From Branchiostoma floridae (lineage: Eukaryota > Chordata > Leptocardii > Amphioxiformes > Branchiostomatidae), in contig NC_049997.1 in assembly GCF_000003815.2 (NCBI RefSeq), positions 16,231,189 to 16,295,188 on the forward strand: DNA of 64,000 nucleotides, in the 5' to 3' direction. The position numbers were made by a program, and so were the translations under genes. This document shows positions 1 through 11,063 of the stretch, piece by piece. The notes beneath the pieces are model-generated. The model made no database searches, was not told where the DNA came from, and saw nothing but the letters and a program-made list of their open reading frames with translations. How positions within the stretch are numbered: position 1 is the stretch's first letter; the number at the start of each line of letters is the position of its first letter.

Positions 1-1221
1 GCAATGTTCACATTTGTACGGTTTCTCTCCAGTGTGCGTCCTCGTATGCTTCTTTAGAGAGCACAGTTCGCTGAATTCTTTGCTGCACTCCTCACATCTG
101 TAAGGTTTTTCTCCAGTATGAGTCCTCATATGGCTCGTCAGAGCACCCAGCTCAACGAACTGTTTGCTGCACTGTTCGCATTCGTACTGCTTTTCACCGG
201 TGTGATACCGCATATGCCTTTTCAGATAATTCAGCTGACAGAATCGTTTGCTGCACTCCTCACATTTGTAAGGTTTCTCACCGGTGTGAGTCCTCATATG
301 GCTCTTCAGAGAACCCAGCTCACAGAACTGTTTGCTGCACTCCTCACATCTGTATGGTTTCTCACCGGTGTGAGTTCGCATGTGAATCCTCACAGAGTAA
401 AGCTCGCTGAATTGCCGGCCGCACTCCTCACACCTGTAAGGTGTCTCACCGGTGTGAGTCTTCATATGGCTCTTCAGATGACCTGGCGTTCTAAACTGTT
501 TGCTGCACTCCTCACACCTGTAGGGTTTCTCACCGGTGTGTGTCCTCATATGAATCTTCAGATAACCCAACCGACTGAAATGTTTGTTGCATTTGTCACA
601 ACTGTAAGGTTTTTCTCCAGTATGAGTCCTCATATGCATTTTCAGAGAACCCATCTCACTAAACTGCCTACTGCACTCCTCACAGCGATAAGGTTTCTCT
701 CCGGTATGGGTCCTGATATGCTTCGTCAGATCACTTGGGTCACTGAACTGCTTGCTACACTTTTCGCAATTGTACGGTTTCTCATCGGTATGAGTACGCA
801 TGTGTCTGTTCAGATGATCAAGTTGACGGAACTGTTTGTTGCACGTGCCACACGTATAGGGCTTCTCACCGGTATGAGTACGCATGTGTGTCCGTAGAGC
901 ACCCAACTGACTGAACTGTTTGCTGCACTGCTCGCATTTGTAAGGCTTCTCTCCGGTATGAGTCGTCATATGCCTCTTCAGAGAACCCGACTCACTAAAC
1001 TGCCTGCCGCACTCCTCACATCTGTAAGGTTTTTCTCCAGTATGAGTCCTCATATGCTTCTTCAAAGAACTCAGTTCACTGAACTGTTTGCTACATTCCT
1101 CACATTTGTAAGGTTTCTCACCCGTATGTGTCCTCATATGTCTCTTTAGATTATCCAGCTGACTGAACTGTTTGCTGCACTCCTCACACCTATAACTTTT
1201 CTCTCCAGTGTTGGTTGCCAT
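1..1221 (-). CDS. C2H2 zinc-finger protein, 3' part beyond the window
   Basis: The minus strand is open from an ATG at 1221 to the left edge (407 codons) and encodes a short leader (MATNTGEKSYRCEEC) followed by about 14 tandem C2H2 fingers with standard 28-residue spacing (C-x2-C-x12-H-x3-H) joined by TGEKPY-type linkers; a further finger is cut by the edge. Such poly-finger proteins are nuclear and usually bind DNA; no KRAB, BTB or SCAN domain is visible, so activator or repressor role is unknown. The coding exon begins at 1238 after a TTTCTGCAG acceptor, 17 bases before the ATG, implying a non-coding first exon, which I place at about 4125-4240 (2.9-kb intron). It is the mirror-image partner of the zinc-finger gene at 6635-7585, sharing the acceptor and leader sequence. 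The plus-strand open frames over it are shadows. Confidence 0.92.
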   Translation of the reverse strand, partial: MATNTGEKSYRCEECSKQFSQLDNLKRHMRTHTGEKPYKCEECSKQFSELSSLKKHMRTHTGEKPYRCEECGRQFSESGSLKRHMTTHTGEKPYKCEQCSKQFSQLGALRTHMRTHTGEKPYTCGTCNKQFRQLDHLNRHMRTHTDEKPYNCEKCSKQFSDPSDLTKHIRTHTGEKPYRCEECSRQFSEMGSLKMHMRTHTGEKPYSCDKCNKHFSRLGYLKIHMRTHTGEKPYRCEECSKQFRTPGHLKSHMKTHTGETPYRCEECGRQFSELYSVRIHMRTHTGEKPYRCEECSKQFCELGSLKSHMRTHTGEKPYKCEECSKRFCQLNYLKRHMRYHTGEKQYECEQCSKQFVELGALTSHMRTHTGEKPYRCEECSKEFSELCSLKKHTRTHTGEKPYKCEHC

Positions 1222-1539
1222 GTTGATCAAATCTGACACTGCAGAAATAACATTGGAAAAAATGTTTTAGAGATTTTATTAGAAATTAATAGTTGCCAGC
1301 ATGTACGGACATTTTGCATTAGTAAAAATGTGCACGTGGCGACAAAATCCAAGTAAACATTACATGTTATTCTTTAGTACTATCTATGTAGTATCAGCTG
1401 TCAGCTGAAAAGAAAAAGAATTTGGCCAAACAGGGACAAAGTAGTTACGGGTTTTGAGTAAGTCTTTTGCAGTCTAGCCAGTGGCAGAACAGTTAACTCC
1501 TAGGCCAATTAACTCCTACTAGACTACCACTTTTGCTAA

Positions 1540-2452
1540 ATTCCCCTATTACTATTCGGCCAGGCGGGATAGAGACTAATGTTTACAATGGTTTATGACC
1601 GAGACAGCAAATCACGATCACCAAATTTGCAGGGAAGGTTGTGCTCATCGAGTTTTATAATTCCTGCAATTTTTATATGATTATGACGTAATATGACGTA
1701 ATTATGACGTCATTAATTGATATTTTTGGCTAAAACCGGGAATTCCCATAATACCTAAATATCTCACTCAAAAAGTTACCAATAAAGGTTTCTTATTGAT
1801 ATTTAAGTGTTATGAGACTTCTGTTGTCAAAAGTCGACGCAACGACGTCAAAATGACGTCATAGAATGACGTCATCTGTAGTTTAGCTATCCGCCATCTT
1901 GGATTATCAACCTTAAATTTTTCAAGATACATTTTTTTTCAACATGTAACGCTAAAACCCCTTGGAAATGGATTAAAAACGTTCACATGAATGTTTTCCG
2001 TAAGAAAATACCACGTAGTGATGAAATCTGAGTGAAAATAAACTTGTTATACTTTAAATCATGATATTGTCGGGTATATCTTGGATTTTGACCAGTTACG
2101 TCATTTCATTAGCATAATTTATGAATATTCAATCATAAATGTTTAACTAAGATGTGTTGGGTATTAAAGATATATGAAAAGAAGTTAACTTTAGGAAGAA
2201 AATCTTAAAACCCCATTGTGTAAACCAAAATTAGTGATTTTCGTAAAATTTGCTTTTCAGAAACCCGTTGCCATGGCAACACGAAAAATCATAAACTTCC
2301 TAAATTTTTTTTAATTGTTGCCAACATTATTTTAGGAAAACTCACCAAGTTTGGTAGTTCTAGCACAAGCCGTTTGGTAGCTATAGGGGGTCAAAGTTGC
2401 CGCGGCCACTTTTAGCACCCCCCCCCCCCCCCCCAGTCTGGATAGGGTTAAT
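1540..2452 (+). mobile_element. MITE family A, copy 1
   Basis: Shared features with copies at 10026-10739, 11998-12538 and 15191-15727: repeated TGACGTCA-type blocks, a block reading GTTGCCATGGCAACACG, then a C-run and an end reading AGTCTGGATAGGG, near-inverted to CCCTATT...GG ends. No coding capacity. The left border is approximate; the segment is absent from the matching right arm of the zinc-finger inverted duplication, which supports insertion. Confidence 0.6.
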
Positions 2453-4124
2453 AATTCGGGAACAAGATGGAAGGTGTTAGAAGTTACAGAGGCTACTGGT
2501 TGAAACCTGTTTCGTCAACTAGTATGAAGCTGCAGTACCATTATAGATCACAAGTCGGCTCTTCTGTACCGGCTGCTGAACCAGCACTCAAATGACAACA
2601 GCTAATGTTCACTCATATAAATATTATGTTACCTACGGACAATTTCCCGGCATATAGTACACTAAAACACTAACAAATAACTGGTTCAGTAGGTAACAAG
2701 TCTGTTTGCCTCATTCCATAGGTTTCATACACTTACGACAACATATGTCGCAATAATGCTGTTGATTTTGTTTTAAAATAGAGTTAGAATGATTCAAGTA
2801 CATTTTGTCACAATGTATAGTCAGGTTTAGATATCGAAATGGATAGATTTATACCTGAAGGCTTTTACAGGTGCTAAGACGAACCAACGATCTGTCTTCC
2901 ATTTTAGCATCTGCTTTGACACATGTATTAGTCTCCAAGCAGATGTGACTTTAGGCTCAGTGTCGTGTTTTGACGTTTTCATGCGTCTTTCTAGTGTCCT
3001 TTTCTGTCTCTGTTTGCCATCATCATATATATGAAAGTTACGCATAAAAAGAATCAAACATACTATAATAAGGCCTAAACCGGACCCAACATCTGCTTGG
3101 GGTTAATGTTAATATGTTGCCTAGCCCACCAATGGCATTGGAAGTATTCACCGATACACACCTCACAATACACATCCCAGATGGCTGATTGTGACCCAAA
3201 ATTATAATTTAGCCTCCGAAAAGACCTGAAAGTTATCCCCGAATTCCGATGCAAGACAAAGGGGTGGAAAGGCAAATAGTCGACTACTTTGCATTTTGAC
3301 AATAGAGGCATATTTCAGACGATGGCTTTGTGTTGCTTGGCTTCGTGGCGAAACATTGGTATACACACTTTCTGTGCAGACAACAACTTTGCGGCATAAA
3401 AACCTGGCTCAAATGATGAAAATCGGACTCAACGCTCCCCCATCAATAGTAGTAAGTAAACACTGGAGGAAGGTCGCAAAGAAGGCTAGGAGGGGTGTCA
3501 AAATGAAAAGAAAATCGCAGCCGCTACTACTACCCCCACCTCTCCGACCGATCGAATTTGGGTATAGACCACTTGAGAACAGACAACAAGAAAATATATG
3601 GCTTCCAACGTACGATTCGTGCCATCTTACATAGACTTTGGCAGGGTCAGCTGGTCATTTGGTATACCGGCAAAACATCTTTTATGTAACAATAGCGTAC
3701 GCATGCAGAATTGTTATTCTTCAAATTTCTTATAACAAAAACAAACCAATAGGTTTTTGACCCCGGTGGTGTTATTATACAAGGCTCATCAAATTGTAAC
3801 TAAGTATCGTTACATAACTTGCAAACAGAATCAAACGTTGCACTAAATCTAACAGAATGAAGTGGAATTTGCTGGATGTAAATTTGAATCTTACGGCATA
3901 AACAATCCAGTATGTAATGTTGTAATCATGGAATTTGCGTCGTCAGTCTACTCAAGGACCTTGGTCTACTGTTCAGTAATTTTGAAAGGTCGACCCAAAA
4001 CGGCGCGCTAAGACAACTTTGCCTTTTTGTGTGCGTAGTTCGTATCGTTTCTTAGCTACATGTACTACTAACAATACACAGCTACAAGACAAGAGCTTAG
4101 AGATAGAATTAAAAACAGTCTTAC

Positions 4125-4330
4125 CTTGTGAATGTTTGTGGGAACGGCTCGCTTTCAGGCAAGGAAATATAAGTGAATCCTCTTGCTCGGACGGAGAACT
4201 GTGTATGTGTCCGCTCACAGCGCTAGCTTCACATAGAATACCGGAAAATTACGTACTCCGCTATTATGCAAATCCAACTTGCTGTGGCCAATCAGGGTCC
4301 GTTGCTGAAACGCCCACGTGACGGTTTTCA
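4125..4330 (-). promoter_or_regulatory. Promoter and non-coding first exon of the left zinc-finger gene
   Basis: On the minus strand a good donor (CACAAG|GTAAGA) lies at 4125/4124. Upstream are an octamer (ATGCAAAT, near 4265), a CCAAT box (4287-4292) and a CACGTG E-box (near 4316). The same set in the same order occurs in mirror image at 4960-5158, which supports a conserved promoter and first exon. The transcription start is not defined; the exon is inferred from the donor and from the matching right arm. Confidence 0.6.
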
Positions 4331-4959
4331 GAACCAACAGGTGCTAATTAGCATATAAACCTTGTCTTGACTTCATTTCACCTTAGTTTGTTTACAATTG
4401 GACGATATCAAATTTGCGACCTTGGGGGGAGGGCGCTGATACTCTGGACGAATATTTTGAATATTTTGTGCCAGACACAATATACCGTATAATTTCCCTA
4501 GTTATATAATATATACGATGTCCTTTGTTGAACAAGGGTCGGTAAATATCATGTACTATTATGTGATGATATTTAAATCCATTTCGCCGTTGCGGTTGTA
4601 ACATTACACGGGAAAACAGTTTCACTAAAACAACGAAGTCAACAAATCATATCATTTTTAAGCTCCGTAAAAAACTATCCAAAGCAAAGATGTTTCATAC
4701 AGATTGTTAAAAAATAGTAGACAATAAGGAAGAAAGAAACAAAGGTACTAGTATACCTTTGATCAATTAAGGAGAGACATCTCCATTTGCAATACCACGC
4801 TGAAAACGTAAATAAATAATCGTGGACACTGATCTCCAATGAGATTTTGCCTTCATTCTTATCTATTTGTGTGTTGTTGTTTTCTCAGTAAAAGATGATT
4901 CTCATGAATTGATTAAGAAACTGAAAATTATAAATGGATTAGTCTGAAAAGAGGACACC

Positions 4960-5158
4960 ATCACGTGAGCGATTCAGCAACGAGCCCTGATTGGTCACAG
5001 CGAGCGGGATTTGCATAATCTCGAAGTACGTCATTTGCAAGAGCATTCTATGTGAAGCTAGCGCTGTGAGCGGACACGTACTCTTCTGCGTCCAAGCAAG
5101 AGGATCCACTTATCTTCCTGTCTAGAAAAAGCGACCCGTTCCCACAAACATTCACAAG
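4960..5158 (+). promoter_or_regulatory. Promoter and non-coding first exon of the right zinc-finger gene
   Basis: Mirror copy of 4125-4330. In plus orientation it has CACGTG (near 4964), an inverted CCAAT (ATTGG, near 4991), an inverted octamer (ATTTGCAT, near 5010) and a donor CACAAG|GTAAGA at 5158/5159. The next exon begins at 6616 after TTTCTGCAG, giving a 1457-bp intron in the 5' untranslated region. The two promoters face away from each other across about 0.6 kb of non-matching DNA (4330-4960). Confidence 0.6.
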
Positions 5159-5326
5159 GTAAGACTGTTGCTGTTAATTCTATCTCTTATTTGGTATTTG
5201 GTGTGTATTCTTAGCAGTAAAAATGATGCGAAATCGTAGCCTCCTCCAATGGCCTCTCTGGGGGGCCTTGGTGTAAGTTGTTGGGGGTGGGGGCCGGTGG
5301 TGGTGGGTGTTGAAAAAAATCATTCT

Positions 5327-5479
5327 ATTCGCGATTTTTAACCGGGAATACGCCAGGAAAGGAAAAATGTCAGGAAAGGAATATATACCAGGAAGCTTGT
5401 TCTGGCCCCTGGTATATATTCCTTTACCAGCATTATGGTTTTCCTTTCATGGCATAATTTCCGGTTAAAAATCGCGAAT
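5327..5479. mobile_element. Foldback MITE
   Basis: A 153-bp near-palindrome whose ends ATTCGCGATTTTTAACCGG are inverted, with inner arms (AGGAAAGGAATATATACCAGG-like) around a short loop at about 5395-5405. It sits in the 5' intron of the right zinc-finger gene. No coding capacity; target duplication not clear. Confidence 0.65.
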
Positions 5480-6152
5480 CAGCCTCGCCGGCTTTCTACG
5501 AGTGCCAGTGGTTACAAGTATTTGTTGGGGGATCGTTCACTCCGATTTTCAACAGTTGGGCCAGGTTTTTATGTCGCAAAGATCGTGTCTGCACAGAAAG
5601 TGTGTACTGTGTACATGTACAAAGGTTTCCCCATGAAGCCAAGCCATTGTCTGACATATGCCCGAGTCTCTATTGTCCTAATGCAAAGTAGTCTTTTCAT
5701 TTTACTTGCCCTTTTGTCATGCAACGGAATTCGGGCATACCAAGGAGGTTGAAAGAGGGCATACGTTCCAGACCCTTTTATCCCCAAGCAGATGTTGGGT
5801 CCGGTTTATGCTTTATTAGAGTTTGTCTGATTCTTTTTATGCGTAACTCTTCTATATATGAGGAAAGTGACCCTAGAAATAACGGGACAATACGTATAAA
5901 AACGACTAAACACTGAGATGTGCTTGGAAACTAATACCCCCTAGGGTGTTGGAGTGGAAGTTATATGAACGTTGTTTTGTCTTGGCATCTGCTAAAAGCT
6001 TTTCAGGTCCAAATTTATCCAGGTTTGATTTCTAAACCTGACTGTACCTTCTTACGAGATAATCCTCTAAACAAAATCAACTGCATTATTGCGACAGATA
6101 CTGTCGTAAGAAAATGTTTGAAACAAACTTATTTTATTTACTACTGAACTAG

Positions 6153-6191
6153 ACCAAGGAGGTTAAATAAAGAAGGATTTAACCTCCTTGA
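6153..6191. repeat. CCAAGGAGGTT hairpin
   Basis: CCAAGGAGGTTAAAT and its inverse are separated by about 8 bases. A similar hairpin is at 22144-22171, and a single arm occurs near 5739. Confidence 0.6.
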
Positions 6192-6634
6192 CTAGGGCTG
6201 AGGCACAGTATTTGCTAGCGTGGTGTTTTAGTGTAATATATGTCAGGTAATTATACGTAGGTGACATTATATTTGCAGGAGTGTCAACACTCATTTGGAT
6301 GTTGTTATCAGTGCTAGTTATCTTAGAAACTTCAAGCGGTACTAAAGCGCCGACTTGTAATTCATAATGGTACTGCAGCCTCGAACGGATGAAGATATAC
6401 TTAGTCTAGTACTAGTTCTTGCCATTAAACAAGTTGACGGAAATAGTACTTGCTGTTCCTGTAATAACATGTAATGGTTAATTTCAAACTTATATCACCA
6501 ACGTACACTTTTTTCTTGTATAGTATATAATAAAACGCGGATCTGTCAGTATATGCTAGCGACTATTTATTCCAAGTAAATGTCTAATACACAATTTCCA
6601 TTGATATTTCTGCAGTGTCGGAGATTTGACCAAC

Positions 6635-7585
6635 ATGGCAACCAACCATCTCAAACAATGGGAGACCAGGGAAGGAACTTCAAAGGATCTTCCGCGTACC
6701 CAAATGTGTATCGAGTGCGACATTCAGTTTCCTAATGTTGGTGAGTTTATAAAACATCTGCGCACTCACACTGGAAAGAAACCTTATAGGTGTGGGGAGT
6801 GCAACAAACAGTTTAGTCAGCTGTGTAATCTGAAGAAGCATATGAGGACTCATACCGGAGAAAAACCATACAAGTGTGAGGAGTGTAGCAGAGAGTTTAG
6901 TCATTTGTGTTCACTGAAGAATCATATGAGGACTCACACGGGTGAGAAACCTTACAAATGTGAGGAGTGCAGCAAACAGTTCAGTCAGCTAGGTAATCTG
7001 AAGAATCATATTAGGATTCATACCGGAGAGAAACCTTACAAATGTGAGGAGTGCAGCAGACAGTTCAGTGAGTCGGTTTCTCTGAAGAAGCATATGAGGA
7101 CTCATACCGGAGAGAAACCGTACATGTGTGAGGAGTGCAGCAGACAGTTCAGTCGGCTGGGTTCTCTGAAGAAGCATATGAGGACTCATACTGGAGAGAA
7201 GCCGTACAAATGTGAGGAGTGCAGCAGACAGTTCAGTCAGCTGTTCTATCTGAAGACACACATGCGGACTCATACCGGGCAGAAGCCCTATACATGTGAG
7301 GAGTGCAACAAACAGTTCAGTCAGCGTAGTTCTCTAAAGAGCCACATTCTGACTCATACGGGTGAGAAGCCATTTAGGTGTGAGGAGTGCAGCAGACAAT
7401 TCAGTCATCTGAGTTCTCTAAAGACCCACATACGGACTCATACGGGTGAGAAGCCCTATAGGTGTGATGAGTGCAGCAGACAATTCAGTCATCTGGTTTC
7501 TCTAAAGATCCACATTCGGACTCGTGTGAGATTAGCCCTATATAAGTGTGATGCAGCAAACAGTTCAGTCAGCTCAGTTCTCTAA
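6635..7585 (+). CDS. C2H2 zinc-finger protein with a damaged last finger
   Basis: ATG at 6635 (an upstream in-frame TTG is not used as start) opens a 316-aa protein: leader of about 20 residues, then ten C2H2 fingers. Finger 1 (CIEC...HLRTH) is slightly divergent; fingers 2-9 are canonical with TGEKPY linkers. In finger 10 the last zinc-binding His is replaced by Arg (HIRTR) and the following linker is degenerate (VRLALYKC). An eleventh finger is broken: compared with its neighbours four bases are missing near 7554, the frame shifts and a stop follows at 7583, while finger-like sequence remains readable in another frame to about 7605. Probably a nuclear DNA-binding protein. It is the inverted duplicate of the gene at 1-1221, which has more fingers in its visible part. 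Exon start 6616. Confidence 0.92.
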   Translation: MATNHLKQWETREGTSKDLPRTQMCIECDIQFPNVGEFIKHLRTHTGKKPYRCGECNKQFSQLCNLKKHMRTHTGEKPYKCEECSREFSHLCSLKNHMRTHTGEKPYKCEECSKQFSQLGNLKNHIRIHTGEKPYKCEECSRQFSESVSLKKHMRTHTGEKPYMCEECSRQFSRLGSLKKHMRTHTGEKPYKCEECSRQFSQLFYLKTHMRTHTGQKPYTCEECNKQFSQRSSLKSHILTHTGEKPFRCEECSRQFSHLSSLKTHIRTHTGEKPYRCDECSRQFSHLVSLKIHIRTRVRLALYKCDAANSSVSSVL

Positions 7586-7640
7586 AGACCCACATTCGGA
7601 CTCATACCAATCACATGGACCCAATTTACAGATTTGCGAT

Positions 7641-8690
7641 AGCAAAACCTGTATTGTTTTCGTTGTAATGTATGAGCGCTGCCATTTTGTTTTACGGTGT
7701 ATGACGGGAAGGGTGGCACTGACAGATCAGTGTGTTGTATGAAGTGATGGGATGGGATGACTAGGAAATGTGATCTTGTGGTCTTGTTTAAACTAGATTA
7801 GGTACACCATCTTTGTTTTTATCTAGTGGCGTTTATGAAAGAAATGTCACGACCATGTTTCTAATGACTAGGTGTGTTGTAAATACCTTGCTGTCGTGAC
7901 TTGTGAATCTATGCAACAGGCACTACTGTTTTTAAAGAACCAGCTACTTAATATTACTTCCAGGCAGTGTGTACAGATAAAGGGACAACAAAAGTTATGA
8001 TGTGACCAACAGTGAGGAATATACGACAATTTGAGATTTCAATTGCATGCTCTCTAGCTCTGTTCTTGATTGTACATATTGCATTTCGTTGTGTACCCTA
8101 AAAGTTCACACATATATTGATGATTAGTTCTGCAGTGTGATAGCTTACTTTAAAATCGCACGGCATGTATACCGTAGGCAATCCAGCTAGCGCTGTCACA
8201 TGGGCCCTATTCATTTATTTATATTTATATAGCAAAACCTGTACTGTTTTCGTTGTCATGTATGAGCGCCGCCATTTTGTTTTACGGTGTATGGCGAGAA
8301 GGGTGGCGCCATTTTGGACTTGACGGATCAGTGTGTTGTATGAAGTGATGTGATGGGATGACTAGGAAATGTGATCTGGTGGTCTTGTTTAAACTAGATT
8401 AGGTACACCATCTTTGTTTTTATCTAGTGGCGTTTATGAAAGAAATGTAACGACCATGTTTCTAATGAAGAGATGTGTTGTACATACCTTGCGGTTGTGA
8501 CTTATGAATCTAATAGATTCATTACATTGTAACACGCATCACTGTATGTTGTCATAGAACCAGCTACTTAATACTACTTCTAGACAGTGTGTATAGATAA
8601 AGGGACAACAAAGGTTATGATGTGACCAACAGTATTGGGAGAATACGACAATGTGAGATTTCAATTGCATGCTATCTGTTCTTGAATATA
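7641..8690 (+). repeat. Tandem duplication downstream of the zinc-finger gene
   Basis: About 450 bp from 7641 (AGCAAAACCTGTA) recurs from 8231, a 590-bp period, with small indels. It lies just 3' of the gene at 6635-7585 and is probably its 3' untranslated or flanking region. The second copy is interrupted at 8691 by a transposon, so the first copy serves as an empty-site reference. No coding sequence seen. Confidence 0.75.
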
Positions 8691-9839
8691 CCGGTGTGAC
8701 AGCGATCTCGCCCCCCCCGTGATCTCGCCCCCCCGGGGGCGAAATCACTAGCGATCTCGCCCCCCCCCCGGGGCGAAATCACTAGCGATCTCGCCCTCCC
8801 CGGCTAGTGATCTCGCCCCCCTACCTAGCCCCCCTTTAGCGATTTCGCCCCCCCCCCAAAAAAAACGGGTTTACATGACACTTTAAAAGTTGATTGGTAT
8901 AAATCACAAAATGTAGTTTCAGAATGATATAAGTACACGAGTTTGATACATAACTCCATTCATAGTATCAATATTAACGTAATTACATGGTAATAAGATA
9001 GTTGAACTTGTTTCAGACAAGGAGGGTTTGGTCCCTTGTATTCCCATTATTGCATATACCTGAGTCTTGACATAAGATGTATTTAATTGTATTCACCTGT
9101 CCTCAAGCAACCTATATATCTCCAATATGAAGTCTCTACCATGAAGTGACCACAAAAGAACTATGTAATGTCTTTATTAATTATGCAAATATTAGGTATT
9201 AATTAGAATAACGCACATTTTGGTATATGCACCTGGCCAAGGGATATCTTCACCTCCAACATGACTGTTTTTTCTAGTATTTAGGAACTGATGCATTTAC
9301 CCGTGTTTCTTAAAACAGGTACTTTACCAGTGTTTGTGTAGCATTTAGCAACAGCTATATCAACTTGCGCGTAGATAGTGTTTATAATGAGAAACTATTA
9401 TTTACGTACGTGTGTTTTTGTTAGTGCTTTGGAAATGTTTCCAGCACAAGAAAGAAAACACTGTGACAAATTGAAAACTTATAGCTGACGTATTCCGTAC
9501 CATAGACGGTGTTGATTTATACGTTCGCAGTAGCACTGTTTTTATGCCACCTCAGCTGCAAAAATTGTCTTTTTCATTTCAATGTCATGTTTGCACCGAA
9601 CAATATAGTATCGACTTTTGAGGTATGACATCTTTTGGTACGGTAATAAGGTGCCATATAGGTACCAGGTAACACACCATATACGTTACTCCCCAGGTGC
9701 AGTATAGTACCAGGTAGCGCACCTGTAATATGTAGTAGCCAGCTGCTCTGGGGGGGGGGGGGGGGCGCGAAAACGCTAAAGGGGGGCGAAAACGCTAGTG
9801 ATCTCGCCCCCCGGGAGGGCGAGATCGCTGTCACACCGG
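8691..9839. mobile_element. TA-flanked transposon with GC-rich ends
   Basis: Ends CCGGTGTGACAGCGATCTCG are exact inverted copies (8691 and 9839) flanked by TA (8689-8690, 9840-9841). Sub-terminal DNA has several GCGATCTCGCCC-type units with C or G runs and repeated GCTAGTG spacers on both sides. The 1149-bp element has no transposase frame, so it is non-autonomous; the TA target fits Tc1/mariner or related groups, but the family is not identified. Confidence 0.8.
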
Positions 9840-9925
9840 TACATCTTGGATTTCGGGGCAGAAGAGTGTTATCAAAATCTTGGGATGTTTCGGGTTTTTT
9901 ATTCCCACTGCATAAATTTGATTAT

Positions 9926-10025
9926 NNNNNNNNNNNNNNNNNNNNNNNNNNNNNNNNNNNNNNNNNNNNNNNNNNNNNNNNNNNNNNNNNNNNNNNNNNN
10001 NNNNNNNNNNNNNNNNNNNNNNNNN
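9926..10025. other. Assembly gap (100 N)
   Basis: Exactly 100 undetermined bases, a conventional placeholder of unknown true size. Frames crossing it are meaningless. Confidence 0.99.
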
Positions 10026-10739
10026 AAGGGTATTCTCAGAAAACTTCAAGTTATGCTACGAAAATGTAACAACAAGTGCAGATAACAGAATAATAATGTT
10101 TATTATGACTTGCGTTGCCAATAGCAACATCAATGACGTCAAAATGACGTCATAAAATGACGTCATGCACATCAAAGATATGAGTTGGGCTCCGCCATAT
10201 TATATCCACCACCTTGAATTTTTAAAACTACTTTTTTTGCAACAAATAATCACAAAGGGCAATGGAAAGAGACAAACTTCATTCATTTAGATGGTTTTTG
10301 ATGAAAAAATACCAGGTAGTTACAAATTTTAAGGGATAATTAGCTTGTTATTCTTGATCTGGCCATTCGGTCCGCCATCTTGGATTTTGGGCTGATGACG
10401 TCATCAAATTAGCATGATTTATGCATATATAATTATGAAAGATATGCTAAATAATATAAGATTTTATTTATGTAACAAAATAGCAGTAATATAGCAAATA
10501 AATGTGAAAAATACATTGTTAGAACCAAAAATAGTGATTTTTTGCAACACTGCCTGTCAACAAACGGTTGCCATGGCAACACGAAATAATCGAAAATTTG
10601 TCAACCTTCGTAAAATTGTTGCCAACAATATTTTGGGAAAACTCACCAAATTTGGTGGCTCTAGCGTAAGCCGTTCTGGCGTTATAGGACATCGAAGTTG
10701 GCGCAGCCCTCAAAACCCCCCCCCCCGGTCTGAATAGGG
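10026..10739 (+). mobile_element. MITE family A, copy 2 (left end lost in the gap)
   Basis: Same TGACGTCA blocks, GTTGCCATGGCAACACG block and GGTCTGAATAGGG end as the other copies. Its start is hidden by the assembly gap. Confidence 0.65.
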
Positions 10740-11063
10740 TTAATACATCAATAAAACCTATTACAATCATTGATAAAGGCATTATCCATAACAACCCCTG
10801 ATTGTTTGGCGAAGGTATGTGTTTCGTGGAACTCTTGTATTGATAGATATTCCTTCGTTGATTTGAATCATTTTCAGATGATTTTTGTCTTGATGAAGAT
10901 GGCAAATCGGTTGTGCTTTCAATATGATCTTTAATTTACACCGTGAAGTATAGCCCCTACACAGCTACGCATAATGACATCGGGTAGTGTGGCAATATCA
11001 ACCCAAGAAGATCTTTGGCCTAAAAAAATATAACATTATTACTGATATTTAACGCTTCATAAA

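Larger units (their letters stand above)
1..7605. repeat. Large imperfect inverted duplication containing two divergent zinc-finger genes
   Basis: Matching blocks in opposite orientation occur at 1200-1380 / 6430-6650, 2520-2580 / 6340-6390, 2700-2780 / 6060-6130, 2820-2880 / 5990-6050, 3075-3115 / 5775-5810 and 4125-4330 / 4960-5158. The central 4330-4960 does not match. Arms differ in length mainly because the left arm holds a MITE near 1540-2452 and the right arm holds hairpin elements. Divergence is substantial, so this is not an assembly artefact of a perfect palindrome. Confidence 0.8.

Noticed and set aside
118-1149. Plus-strand frames of 259 and 63 aa with repeated hydrophobic units
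   Set aside because: They are the antisense of the minus-strand zinc-finger exon; the repetition comes from the 84-bp finger period.
6680-7273. Minus-strand repetitive frames
   Set aside because: Antisense of the plus-strand zinc-finger gene.
9798-10085. Frames crossing 9926-10025
   Set aside because: They run through the N gap.
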